This document shows, in pieces, positions 1-8,367 of a stretch of DNA of 43,030 nucleotides; the stretch's first letter is position 1, and each line of letters starts with the position of its first letter. The DNA comes from an uncultured Verrucomicrobiales bacterium. Its GTDB lineage: Bacteria; Verrucomicrobiota; Verrucomicrobiia; Verrucomicrobiales; Akkermansiaceae. Where the stretch lies: contig CAJQKQ010000087.1 in NCBI GenBank assembly GCA_905478925.1, positions 1 to 43,030 of the forward strand. The letters run 5' to 3'. The notes beneath the pieces were generated by a model. That model did not search any database. It saw nothing but the letters and a program-made list of their open reading frames with translations, and was not told the origin of the DNA. The position numbers were made by a program, and so were the translations under genes.

Positions 1-1683
1 CCGCTGGCCATGGATGAGAACGGCACCCCGCCCACCGTCCCGGCCCTGCACATCGTCCTCGCCTGCCGCCTTTTCGACCCCGCCGATCAGACGACGCGCC
101 ACGTCCTCATCCCCATCCACGAGAATCTGCCGCGCCGCATTGCGGTCCAGACGGATGGCGAAACCAATGCCTTCATCCTCATCGAGGATCTCGTCGCGAC
201 CCACGCGGACCGCCTTTTCCCCGGCGAGAGCATCACCGCCACCACCGCCTTCCGCGTCACCCGCAATGGCGATATAGCCGTCCAGGAAGAAGACGCGATC
301 GACCTCGCGGACGAAATGGAGGACGTTCTCACCGCCCGCCGCTTCGCCGATACAGTGCGCCTTGAAATCCGCTCCGATGCCCCGCGCGACCTCTCGCGCA
401 TGATTCGCACCGTCACCTCGTCCGGCGCCCAAGAAATCTATAGTCACGCTGGCCCGCTCGGGCTCGCCTCCTTCATGGAAATGGCCTTCCTGCCGGATTA
501 CGACCACCTCCGTGATGAGGACTGGCCGGCGCAGAGCTCCCCATCCATCACCCCCAGTGCATCCATGTTCGAGACGATCGCCGCCGGCGATGTGATGCTT
601 TTCCATCCCTACGAATCCTTCGACCCCGTCATCCGCCTTATTGAGGAGGCCGCTGCGGACCCCGATGTCATTGCGATCAAGCAGATCCTCTACCGCACCG
701 CCCGCCAGTCCCGAATCATCGACGCTCTCATCAAGGCTGCGGAAAACGGCAAGCACGTCACCGTCCTCGTCGAGCTCAAGGCCCGCTTCGACGAAGCGCG
801 AAACCTCAACCGCGCCGACGAACTCCAGCGCGCCGGCGCACAGATCGTCTACGGCGTGAAAAACCTCAAAACCCACGCCAAGGTCTGTCTCGTCCTGCGC
901 CGCGAATCCGGCCACATCCGTCGCTATGTCCACCTCGGCACGGGGAACTACAACGAGACCACCTCGCGGCTCTACACGGATCTCTCCTACCTCACCTGCA
1001 AGGCGGAGTATGGCAACGATGCCTCTCTCCTTTTCAACGCCGTCACCGGCCGCTCAAAACTCCTCCGCTTCCAGCGCCTCATCCCCGCACCCTCCGCCAT
1101 GAAGCCGCGCCTGCTCGACCTCATCGCCGGTGAAGCCGAACGCGCCAAGCAGGGGCTCCCCGCAAAGATCATCGCCAAGACAAACTCCCTCCAGGATCCC
1201 GAAATCATCGCCGCCCTCTACGAAGCCTCCCAGGCCGGAGTTGAGGTAAAGCTCAACGTTCGCGGTATCTGCTGCCTCATCCCCGGGAAAAAATTCTCGA
1301 AAAACATCGAAGTCGTCTCCGTCATCGATCGCTTCCTAGAGCACGCCCGCCTCTTCTATTTCCACCAAGGCGGCGACCCAGAGGTCTTCATCGCCTCCGC
1401 CGACTGGATGACGCGCAACCTCGAGAAACGCGTTGAGTTGATGATCCCCATCGAACAGAAAATCATCAAGCGCCGCCTCATCCGCATTCTCGACGCCTTC
1501 TTCAAGGACAACCAGAATGCCTACCGCATCCTCCCCGACGGCACCTCCCAAAAAATCAACCCCGCCAAGGGCGAAAAACCCTTCCGCGCCCAGGAGCACT
1601 TCCACCAGCAATCCCGCCGCGCCGCCAAGGCTCGCGAGCACGAACGCTCCATGACCTTCGAACCACACGTCCCGCAAGAGTAG
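1..1683 (+). CDS. ppk1: Polyphosphate kinase 1, 5'-truncated by window edge
   Basis: Makes inorganic polyphosphate reversibly from ATP through a phospho-histidine intermediate, usually at the inner membrane. The reading frame is open from base 1, so the first Met codon at base 10 is internal. About 560 residues are present against roughly 690-720 for the family, so the N-terminal domain is largely missing. Visible family signatures are the ITRN/EEDA-like segment (FRVTRNGDIAVQEEDA), the core around QILYRTARQSRIIDALI, the nucleotide site NLKTHAKVCLVLRR with the His that is phosphorylated in the family, and the second conserved His in FLEHARLFYFH. The C terminus is basic (RRAAKAREHERSM). It stands alone and converges on the sulfatase gene. 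Identity is secure; only the 5' end is unknown. Confidence 0.96.
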   Translation, partial: PLAMDENGTPPTVPALHIVLACRLFDPADQTTRHVLIPIHENLPRRIAVQTDGETNAFILIEDLVATHADRLFPGESITATTAFRVTRNGDIAVQEEDAIDLADEMEDVLTARRFADTVRLEIRSDAPRDLSRMIRTVTSSGAQEIYSHAGPLGLASFMEMAFLPDYDHLRDEDWPAQSSPSITPSASMFETIAAGDVMLFHPYESFDPVIRLIEEAAADPDVIAIKQILYRTARQSRIIDALIKAAENGKHVTVLVELKARFDEARNLNRADELQRAGAQIVYGVKNLKTHAKVCLVLRRESGHIRRYVHLGTGNYNETTSRLYTDLSYLTCKAEYGNDASLLFNAVTGRSKLLRFQRLIPAPSAMKPRLLDLIAGEAERAKQGLPAKIIAKTNSLQDPEIIAALYEASQAGVEVKLNVRGICCLIPGKKFSKNIEVVSVIDRFLEHARLFYFHQGGDPEVFIASADWMTRNLEKRVELMIPIEQKIIKRRLIRILDAFFKDNQNAYRILPDGTSQKINPAKGEKPFRAQEHFHQQSRRAAKAREHERSMTFEPHVPQE

Positions 1684-2156
1684 CGGTGACCTTCGGTCGC
1701 CCCTCTAGAGATCCGATGGCGGGAGCCCCGTGTGTTTCGCCATCCGCGGCCCGCAGGGCTGACTGCGGTGGCGATCTCCGATCGCGCAAGGAGTGGCTGC
1801 ATTCTGCTGCCAACCGGAGCGCAGCGGAACCGGAACGAAGTGGAGATAGCCGGAGGCAAATAGAGGGACACGAAAATCAAAACTCATCCCTCAAATAAGA
1901 ATGGAGCGAAATAGCCGAGGTTGTCGGGCAGCAGAAAGCAGCCCCTCCTTGCTTTCCAAGCCGTCCCGACTTTGGCGGCTTGGCGCGAGCCTTTCGCCAT
2001 TCCGCACATAATCCGGTGAACAGATCGGCAACGCCGTCCCGTATCACTATGCGATGAAATTAATGCATCTGAAAAAACATCCTATTGTTGCTTTCCCTGT
2101 GCCTTCCCTCCCATCCGGCCGAAGGAACCCGGGGTGCGAGGAACACCACCCCGGCT
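1684..2156. other. Intergenic region with tandem hairpins between convergent genes
   Basis: I see no gene here. Two perfect stems sit back to back and share base 1956: GAAAGCA (1934-1940) with TGCTTTC (1950-1956), then CCAAGCCG (1956-1963) with CGGCTTGG (1976-1983). A third stem, GATGGCG (1715-1721) with CGCCATC (1738-1744), lies just after the ppk1 stop. None is followed by a T-run, so they are not classic intrinsic terminators. They could still mark the end of the convergent ppk1 and sulfatase transcripts, or belong to a dispersed repeat. The purine-rich stretch around 1815-1880 also looks repeat-like, but no second copy was found in this window. Confidence 0.4.
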
Positions 2157-3851
2157 TTACGGCGCAGGCAGGACGAGGGTTCTCTTCGCCTCGCTGAGAA
2201 ATTCCGCGGTCATCGCCTTGACGCGTTCGGGTTGCTCCGGCGCGAGGTCATGCTGCTCGGAGGGATCGTTCGAGAGATCATACAGGCTCCATACGGCTCC
2301 CGGGCGTATTCCGGTTTTCCCGAGGCCGTTTTCGGAAATCAGCTTCCAATCGGCCTGGCGGATCGCGACGTTGTGCTCGTGCTCGAAAATAAGTGTGCGC
2401 GGCTTGTCCGGCTTGTTGGCAAATGCCGGGACAAGGCTGCGGCCTTCGGGCGGAAGGATCTTGGCACCCTCATAACCCGGATACTCCGCCTTACCGAGCT
2501 CAAGGCAGGTCGCCATGATATCCATGAGATGGGTAACATGCGGACGATCTCCCGGTTTCTTGATTCCGGCGGGCCAGTGAGCGATCATCGGAGTGCGGAT
2601 GCCGCCTTCGTGCGCATAGTGCTTGTAGAGCGAAAGCGGAGTGTTGCAGACGTTCGCCCATGCGGAGCCGTAACTGAACAGGCTGCCGGGTCCGCCCATG
2701 GCAGCGAGCTCTTCGCCGCGATGCCGCACATTCGGCTTTTTCGGAGTGCTCGTGCTGATACCGAATCCCGGCTTGTTTTCAGAGTAGTCCGCCGCGTTCA
2801 GATCAAAGCCGAACGGCTCCCACTCCGCGCATGCTCCGTTGTCGCTTAGAAAAAGGATAAGTGTGTTGTCGAGTTCCCCCTGTTCACGGAGATCTTTGAC
2901 CAACCGCCCGATGTTCTGATCCATGTTGTCGACCATCGCTGCGTAGACGGCCATGCGCCTGGCGAGATCCGCCTGGCGTCCGGCGTCCAGTGATTTCCAC
3001 GCGGGATTCATCCCATTCGGAGTCATCGAACCATTACGCTTCGCAACATCAATTCGGTCGATCGGGGCGCGGGGAGGCAGCGGCAAGGCGGGATCGACGA
3101 GGCCGAGCAATTTCATCTTTGCGAGTCGCTGCGCACGGATCAAATCCCATCCCTTCGAGTAGGTTTCGAGATAGGTTTCGCTCAATTCAGGTGGTGCCTG
3201 CACCGGGAAATGCGGCGCTTGGTATCCCACATACAGCAGCCATGGTTGATCCTTTTTCCGGGCAAGCTCTAGGAAATCCAGCGCGTGGTCGGTGATCGCG
3301 TCCGTAGCAAAATATTCTCCTTCGGGATAGGCTCTCTGCGGCCGCCCTTCTGGAAGGCGGATCATCATGGACGGATTCCATGAGTCGATCGCATAGCCAT
3401 GGACGAACCCGTAGAACTCATCGAACCCGCGCTCGATCGGACCCGGATTGTTCACGTGCCACTTCCCGCATGCATAAGTGCCGTAGCCAGCCGGACGAAG
3501 CACTTCGGCGATAGTGACGCAGCGCTCCGTAAGCTTCCCCCGGTAGCCTGGCAACTTGCCACCACCTACGAAGCGCCCGATACCCGCCTGATGAGGGTAG
3601 AGCCCAGTCAGTAGGCTGGCCCGCGAGGGGCAGCAGCGGCTGGAGTTGTAGGTTTGTGTGAAACGCAGCCCGTCCGATGCAAGCGTATCGAGATTCGGCG
3701 TGCGGATCTCCCCTCCGTAGCAGCCAAGATCCGAGTAGCCAAGATCGTCCGCAAGGATGACGAGAATGTTCGGGCGCTCTTCCTTCTCCGCACCTTGCAA
3801 GGTAGCGGATGCAATAATGGCGAAAAGCCCCAACCATGAAATGGCCTTCAT
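2157..3851 (-). CDS. Secreted sulfatase (arylsulfatase A family)
   Basis: Hydrolyses sulfate esters; the substrate cannot be told from sequence. The 564-residue product starts with a Sec-type signal (MKAISWLGLFAIIASATLQG), so it acts outside the cytoplasm. NILVILADDLGYSD supplies the metal-binding Asp pair (35-36). SRCCPSRASLLTG carries the sulfatase signature C-x-P-S-R, with Cys73 the residue expected to become formylglycine. CGKWH is the second sulfatase signature region, and LFLSDNGA carries the Asp-Asn metal ligands. The start codon overlaps the stop of the upstream Sua5 gene by 4 bases (ATGA), which implies translational coupling. Sulfatases are greatly expanded in Verrucomicrobiota and Planctomycetota for degrading sulfated polysaccharides. 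No polysaccharide-utilisation genes are adjacent here. Confidence 0.94.
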   Translation of the reverse strand: MKAISWLGLFAIIASATLQGAEKEERPNILVILADDLGYSDLGCYGGEIRTPNLDTLASDGLRFTQTYNSSRCCPSRASLLTGLYPHQAGIGRFVGGGKLPGYRGKLTERCVTIAEVLRPAGYGTYACGKWHVNNPGPIERGFDEFYGFVHGYAIDSWNPSMMIRLPEGRPQRAYPEGEYFATDAITDHALDFLELARKKDQPWLLYVGYQAPHFPVQAPPELSETYLETYSKGWDLIRAQRLAKMKLLGLVDPALPLPPRAPIDRIDVAKRNGSMTPNGMNPAWKSLDAGRQADLARRMAVYAAMVDNMDQNIGRLVKDLREQGELDNTLILFLSDNGACAEWEPFGFDLNAADYSENKPGFGISTSTPKKPNVRHRGEELAAMGGPGSLFSYGSAWANVCNTPLSLYKHYAHEGGIRTPMIAHWPAGIKKPGDRPHVTHLMDIMATCLELGKAEYPGYEGAKILPPEGRSLVPAFANKPDKPRTLIFEHEHNVAIRQADWKLISENGLGKTGIRPGAVWSLYDLSNDPSEQHDLAPEQPERVKAMTAEFLSEAKRTLVLPAP

Positions 3852-4867
3852 GCCGAAGCCCTTCTCAGTCGGTCCATGATCGCTACGCCGAGGCCGACCT
3901 CGCTGAGGGGTTCGGCGATGATTTCATCGAGACCCATCTCATCCATTTCGCGCATCGCGTAGAAGAGGCGAATCGCGGCCTCGGACAGTTTGCCGCTGCC
4001 GGGACTGAGCGCGACAACACTGTCCCAGCGGTGCATGCGGACGAATTCGCCGCCCTCCTCGCCCTTGTAGCTGAGTAGGCCGTAAGTCTTGCCTGGCTCT
4101 GGGGTGAAATCATCTGGCTTTGAAATGAGGCGGAACGGGGTGAGCGGGGCGTAGTGGCTTGCCAGCTGGCCGGGTGCCTGCAGCTTCTCACCGGGCTTCA
4201 CCTTCTCGACCTTGCCGAATTTCTGGAGCTGCTCCTTGGTGATCGGGCCGGCACGGTGGAGGTAGAAAATCGGCTTTTTCCCCTCGCGCGGCTCGATACG
4301 AATGATGGTGCTCTCAATGCCCTCGTTGCAGGCGCCCGCATCGACGATGAGCGGGATGCGCCCACCGAGCTCCTTCATCACTGCGGAGGCGGAGGTTGGA
4401 GAAATGCGCCCGAAGCGGTTCGCACTCGGCGCGGCGATGGGGTTGCCAAGCGCCTTGTTGATGGACTGGAACATCGGGTGGCCGCTCTGGCGGACGCCGA
4501 CAGTTGGCAGACCGCTGGTGACGAGATCCGGGACTTGCGGGGTTTTCGGAAGAATGATCGTCAGCGGTCCAGGCCAGAACTCGTTGGAGAGCTTTCCGAT
4601 GGTTTCGCGGATGTCTTCCGGCACGATGGCGACCCTTTCCAGATCCTGGAACGAAGCGATATGGACGATGAGCGGATCGAACTCCGGACGCTCCTTCGCG
4701 GCGAAGATTTTCGCGACCGCCTCGGGATTGAACGCATCCGCGGCGAGACCATAGACGGTCTCCGTGGGCAATGCGATGACTTCGCCTTTCTGAAGAAATG
4801 CGACCGCCTCGTTCTGGGCGTCTTTCATACCGTCGTCGGTGGCCTCGATGATCCTTGTTTCGTACAC
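3848..4867 (-). CDS. sua5: L-threonylcarbamoyladenylate synthase (Sua5/YwlC type)
   Basis: Makes threonylcarbamoyl-AMP from threonine, bicarbonate and ATP, the first step of the t6A37 modification of ANN-decoding tRNAs. The 339 residues fit the two-domain Sua5 form rather than the short TsaC form. The N-terminal YrdC domain shows GEVIALPTETVYGLAADA, KIFAAKERPEFDPLIVHI (the K-x-R substrate motif region), PGPLTIILP and APSANRFGRISPTSA. A linker with HRAGPITKEQL and APGQLASHYAP leads into a C-terminal Sua5 domain. It lies directly upstream of the sulfatase gene with a 4-base overlap. Nothing suggests that the two functions are related, so the coupling is probably incidental compaction. Confidence 0.95.
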   Translation of the reverse strand: MYETRIIEATDDGMKDAQNEAVAFLQKGEVIALPTETVYGLAADAFNPEAVAKIFAAKERPEFDPLIVHIASFQDLERVAIVPEDIRETIGKLSNEFWPGPLTIILPKTPQVPDLVTSGLPTVGVRQSGHPMFQSINKALGNPIAAPSANRFGRISPTSASAVMKELGGRIPLIVDAGACNEGIESTIIRIEPREGKKPIFYLHRAGPITKEQLQKFGKVEKVKPGEKLQAPGQLASHYAPLTPFRLISKPDDFTPEPGKTYGLLSYKGEEGGEFVRMHRWDSVVALSPGSGKLSEAAIRLFYAMREMDEMGLDEIIAEPLSEVGLGVAIMDRLRRASA

Positions 4868-5045
4868 GGCGCGACTGTCTGAAAATCAAACGCAACGGGC
4901 AACACCGGATTCAGCGCAAGTGACGGGAATCTTGGCGCCGCAGGCTTTGGACTGCTGGGATTCTTTTTCCCAGCTCTCTCGGGAAGCGTCGATGACCGGA
5001 GCGGGCGGGTGCTACCTGCGGACTTCTTTCAAAGCCCACCAACCC

Positions 5046-5070
5046 CAAAAGCTGCGGATAAGAACCGCAG
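5046..5070 (-). terminator. Putative intrinsic terminator after ndk
   Basis: Read on the minus strand downstream of ndk, a 7-bp stem GCTGCGG/CCGCAGC (5050-5056 with 5064-5070) closes a 7-nt loop and is followed by TTTTGGGG. The T-run is short, so this is a moderate candidate. A second perfect 7-bp hairpin (4954-4960 with 4968-4974, GCTGGGA/TCCCAGC) lies further on in the same 270-base gap before sua5, without a useful T-run. Confidence 0.5.
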
Positions 5071-5137
5071 CAGTCCAGAGCCTCCGGCGGTCAGCCCTTC
5101 GCGCCGAGGCGGTAAAGAGAAGCCCGGATCCAGGAAA

Positions 5138-5575
5138 TCAGTAGGAGAAGATCTCGCCTTCGTTGAAGAAGCGCTTGATCTCGGCAGCTGCGGCTTCCGG
5201 GGAATCGGAGGCGTGGCAGACATTGCGCATCTTCGCATCGGCGTCCTTGAAGCCGAAGTCACCGCGTATCGTGCCAGCGGCGGCGACCATGGAATCGGTG
5301 GGGCCGATGAGGTCGCGGACGCGGGAGATGACGTTTTCACCTTCGAGTGCGAGTGCGATGACCGGTGTTTCCTGCATGAATCCGCGAACCGATGGGAAAA
5401 ACGGCATGTCTGCGATGTGCGAGTAATGCTCGGCGAGAATCTCGTCGCTGAGGGACATCATCTTGATGCCGCGGACGAGGAAACCTTCCTTTTGAAAACG
5501 GGCAAGCACCTCGCCGGTCAGGTTTTTCGAGATTGCGTCGGGTTTGAAGAGGATGAGTGTGGTTTCGGTAGCCAT
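5138..5575 (-). CDS. ndk: Nucleoside diphosphate kinase
   Basis: Transfers the gamma phosphate from ATP to other (deoxy)nucleoside diphosphates to balance NTP pools in the cytoplasm. The product is 145 residues, the normal bacterial length. The start TLILFKPDAISKN carries the conserved Lys11. GPTDSMVAAAGTIRGDFG gives the nucleotide-binding region, and RNVCHASDSPEAA holds the active-site His121, which is phosphorylated in the family. The usual motif is NxxHGSDS; here Gly is replaced by Ala (HASDS), a common variant. It is 56 bases downstream of the chrA stop on the same strand and may be co-transcribed with it. A hairpin with a short T-run lies beyond its stop. Confidence 0.97.
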   Translation of the reverse strand: MATETTLILFKPDAISKNLTGEVLARFQKEGFLVRGIKMMSLSDEILAEHYSHIADMPFFPSVRGFMQETPVIALALEGENVISRVRDLIGPTDSMVAAAGTIRGDFGFKDADAKMRNVCHASDSPEAAAAEIKRFFNEGEIFSY

Positions 5576-5631
5576 GCGGAGGCTTTAGGGACGGGAAACA
5601 GGCCGTGCAAGCATTTTAACCGCTGCAGGTC

Positions 5632-6927
5632 TCACGCAAACCCGAGCCATCCCCCAACCAGACCCAGTGCCGCACAGGCGGTGAGGATCCATGTGAAGGG
5701 CAGCTTGAACCGCCACATCGCGATGAAAGCTACGGCGGCAAGAGTGACCACGAAGACGTCGAGGTGCCCATCCGACTCTGGCCAGAGGGCGTGTTTGGCG
5801 AAGATGACGCCGAGATTCAGTATCACACCGACCACGGCGGCGGTGATCGCGGTCAGGCATGCGCCGAGGCGTGGAAGATCGCGGAGCCGCTCAACGAACG
5901 GGGCTCCCAGAAATACGAAAAGGAAACAGGGCAGGAAAGTCGTCCAGAGGGTGATCGCCGCGCCGATGGTGGCTCCGGCCAGGGGACTGAATTTCCCCGG
6001 ATTCTGCCAGCCGCCGACAAATCCGACGAACTCCAGCACGATGATCAGCGGACCAGGGGTTGTTTCCGCAAGGGCGAGGCCGCTCATCATCTGGGCGTGA
6101 GAAAGCCATTGGTAGTTTTCTACAGCCTGTTGCGCGACGTAGGGGAGCACGGCATACGCACCGCCGAAGGTGACGAGCGCCGCCTTACTGAAGAATACGC
6201 CCTGGGCGACCGGCGTGCTGCCCCAGCCAAGCCATAGTCCGAGCCCGATGACCGGCAGAATCCAGAGGAGTATGCATATCGCACAGATTTTCAGGGTACG
6301 CTTCCAGCTTGCCCGAGGGACGGGGGGCAGCACGAGAAAGCCCGCTTCGTCATCGTGATCCGCAGCGCCGTGGGATTTCCCTGAAGGAAACTGCTCGGGG
6401 AAAATCCGGTGGCCGATCCAACCCGCCAGCGCAGCGGCGACGATGATGAACACGAAGGAGATACCGAACAAATAGATCGAAGCAAAAGAGAGCGCGGATA
6501 GGCACCACAGCGCTGCGCTGCGGAGGGCTTTTCCTCCTATCCTAAGAACGGCGACCGCGATCACGGCGATCACCGCCGGAAGCAACCCGTGGAAAATCGC
6601 CGCCAGCCAAGGCAGGTGCCCGCCCGCCATGTAGAGCCAGCCGAGGCAGAAAAGGAGCAGCGCGGAGGGCAGCACAAAAAGCGCCCCTGCCGCAACCCCG
6701 CCACGCCAACCATGCAGCCTCCAGCCAAGGTAAGTGGCCAGCTGCTGCGCCTCGGGCCCCGGCAGGAGCATGCAGAAATTCAGGGCATGCAGGAAATGAC
6801 TTTCCGAGATCCACTTCCGCTTCTCCACCAGCTCCCGGTGCATAATCGCGATCTGCCCCGCCGGCCCACCGAAACTGATGAGGCCAAGCTTGAACCAGTA
6901 TCGTATGGCTTCGCGAAGGGTCGGCAC
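5632..6927 (-). CDS. chrA: Chromate transporter, long-chain ChrA
   Basis: An inner-membrane carrier of the CHR family, known for proton-linked chromate efflux and possibly moving other oxyanions such as sulfate. The 431 residues contain two CHR halves, the long-chain architecture. The N-terminal half begins WFKLGLISFGGPAGQIAIM and has LPGPEAQQLATYLGW. The C-terminal half has KAALVTFGGAYAVLPYVAQ and LALAETTPGPLIIVLEFVGF. Several hydrophobic segments separate them, and a hydrophilic linker around residue 190 (KSHGAADHDDEA) probably divides the halves. No chromate-sensing regulator (ChrB) is adjacent, so the substrate is inferred from the family only. Confidence 0.93.
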   Translation of the reverse strand: MPTLREAIRYWFKLGLISFGGPAGQIAIMHRELVEKRKWISESHFLHALNFCMLLPGPEAQQLATYLGWRLHGWRGGVAAGALFVLPSALLLFCLGWLYMAGGHLPWLAAIFHGLLPAVIAVIAVAVLRIGGKALRSAALWCLSALSFASIYLFGISFVFIIVAAALAGWIGHRIFPEQFPSGKSHGAADHDDEAGFLVLPPVPRASWKRTLKICAICILLWILPVIGLGLWLGWGSTPVAQGVFFSKAALVTFGGAYAVLPYVAQQAVENYQWLSHAQMMSGLALAETTPGPLIIVLEFVGFVGGWQNPGKFSPLAGATIGAAITLWTTFLPCFLFVFLGAPFVERLRDLPRLGACLTAITAAVVGVILNLGVIFAKHALWPESDGHLDVFVVTLAAVAFIAMWRFKLPFTWILTACAALGLVGGWLGFA

Positions 6928-6989
6928 GGGGGTGAGGCTAAACTTTAAATTTCAAACGATAAACCCTAATGAAGAGGAAGAGTTTGAAG

Positions 6990-7226
6990 AGATTTAACCG
7001 CAGATAAACGCAGATGGAAGAAGGGATTTGTAAGATGCTATTTCAGAGCTAGTGAAAAAACCGGGGAGGATGTGGTTGCCGCCTTACTGGATCTTTTTGT
7101 CTATGGGTGGGAATTCGGATGAAATCTCATTCTCTTTGATCTGCGTTCATCCCGTTCATTTGACGAAATGATTGAGTTTCCAGTTCGTCCATGTCCGCTG
7201 CGCTCCCGTTGCGGTTAAAAAAATCT
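6990..7226. repeat. Intergenic repeat with inverted AACCGCAGAT-type ends
   Basis: The chrA-rlmN gap (6928-7269) holds no gene. AACCGCAGATAAACGCAGAT (6997-7016) near one end is mirrored by GATCTGCGTTCATC (7138-7151) and GCGGTTAAAAAAAT (7211-7224) near the other. The whole therefore resembles a decayed inverted-repeat element. Sequences of the AACCGCAGATnAACGCAGAT type recur between genes in many Planctomycetota and Verrucomicrobiota genomes (recalled, not searched). The middle is low in coding potential. It could be a MITE-like element or a structured spacer. Confidence 0.5.
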
Positions 7227-7269
7227 TATGTAGGGGGTGGAGGGGCAGAGTGGGGGCTCAACCCCTCCG

Positions 7270-8367
7270 TTAGACGATCCCCTCGGCCGTTTCCTGCTTC
7301 AGCCGGAGCTGGCCGCAGGCGGCATCGATATCGTGGCCTTTCTCGATGCGGAGGGTGGCGGTGACGCCGGCCTTTTTCAGGACATCCTGGAAGGCGCGGC
7401 AGTGGGAAATGGCCGGACGCTCCCATTCCAGGCCCTCGACGGTGTTGTAGGGGATGAGGTTCACCTTTGCGCCAATGCTGCGGGCGTGGCGGGCGAGGAT
7501 GGCCGCCTGGGCGAGCTCGTCGTTGACCCCCTTGATCAGGATGTATTCAAGCGTGAGCTTCTGCTTTTTCGTCGAGTTCCAATGCGCCAGCGCATCCATC
7601 AGCTCGGCGACGGGATACTTCTTGTTCACCGGCATGATGCGGTCGCGGACTTCGTCAGTGGCACCGTGGAAAGAGATCGCGAGGCGGATCTGCTGGGGAT
7701 GATCCGCGAGCTTCCTGATCTGCGGGGCGAGGCCGGAGGTGGAGATGGTGAGGTGGCGCGCACCGAGATGCAGCGTTTCCGGGCCGGTGATGAGGGCGAT
7801 GGCCTCCATCAGACTTTTGAAATTCGCCATCGGCTCGCCCATACCCATGAACACAAGGTTGTCCACGCGCTCGCCGGAGATCTGCTCCGCCGCGAGCACC
7901 TGCCCGGCGATTTCCGAGGCATCGAGGTTCCGCGTGTAACCGGCAAGACCGGAGGCGCAGAACTTGCAGCCGTAGGCACAGCCGACCTGTGAAGAGACAC
8001 AGAGCGTGCGGCGGTCGGATTTCTCGCCGTAGAGGGCGGGATTCGCGGGAATGAGGACGGACTCAATGTAGCGCCCGTCGTGGAGGCGGAAGAGGAACTT
8101 GCGTGTCGTGTCCTCGCTACCCTGGGTCTTGGCATGGGTCAGGGCGGTGAGGCGGAAGCTTACGGCGAGCTTCTCCCGCAGCGGGGCGGGGAGGTTCGTC
8201 ATTTCATCAAAGGACGTCGCCTTCTTTTTCCAGACCCAATCGAGGATCTGCTTCGCTCGAAAAGCGGGCTCTCCCCGTTCCACAAACCAGGCGGAAAGCG
8301 ACTCCGGCGAAACGCCCGGGAGGGCGGGAAGAGCCGCACCTACGATGTTTGTCGTAGTTCCCATCAT
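7270..8367 (-). CDS. rlmN: Dual-specificity 23S rRNA/tRNA (adenine-C2)-methyltransferase
   Basis: A radical-SAM enzyme that methylates C2 of A2503 in 23S rRNA and of A37 in some tRNAs. From the chosen start it is 365 residues, normal for the family. The cluster motif CxxxCxxC is at Cys130, Cys134 and Cys137 (CAYGCKFCASG), with SSQVGC before it. FMGMGEPMANF is the RlmN/Cfr glycine-rich motif, and the methyl-accepting C-terminal Cys is in DAACGQLRLKQE. The frame opens further upstream, but the ATG at 8367 overlaps the stop of the upstream peptidase gene by 4 bases (ATGA) and gives a family-like N terminus, so it is preferred. It is probably read from the peptidase transcript. Confidence 0.95.
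   Translation of the reverse strand: MMGTTTNIVGAALPALPGVSPESLSAWFVERGEPAFRAKQILDWVWKKKATSFDEMTNLPAPLREKLAVSFRLTALTHAKTQGSEDTTRKFLFRLHDGRYIESVLIPANPALYGEKSDRRTLCVSSQVGCAYGCKFCASGLAGYTRNLDASEIAGQVLAAEQISGERVDNLVFMGMGEPMANFKSLMEAIALITGPETLHLGARHLTISTSGLAPQIRKLADHPQQIRLAISFHGATDEVRDRIMPVNKKYPVAELMDALAHWNSTKKQKLTLEYILIKGVNDELAQAAILARHARSIGAKVNLIPYNTVEGLEWERPAISHCRAFQDVLKKAGVTATLRIEKGHDIDAACGQLRLKQETAEGIV

Noticed and set aside
3450..3460. GTTCACGTGCC inside the sulfatase gene, parS-like
   Set aside because: It is one base short of the half-site and lacks the right arm; it is ordinary coding sequence.
5009..6100. Long open plus-strand frame across ndk and chrA
   Set aside because: It runs antisense to two clearly identified genes and their spacer, with low-complexity basic sequence. 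It is a shadow frame.
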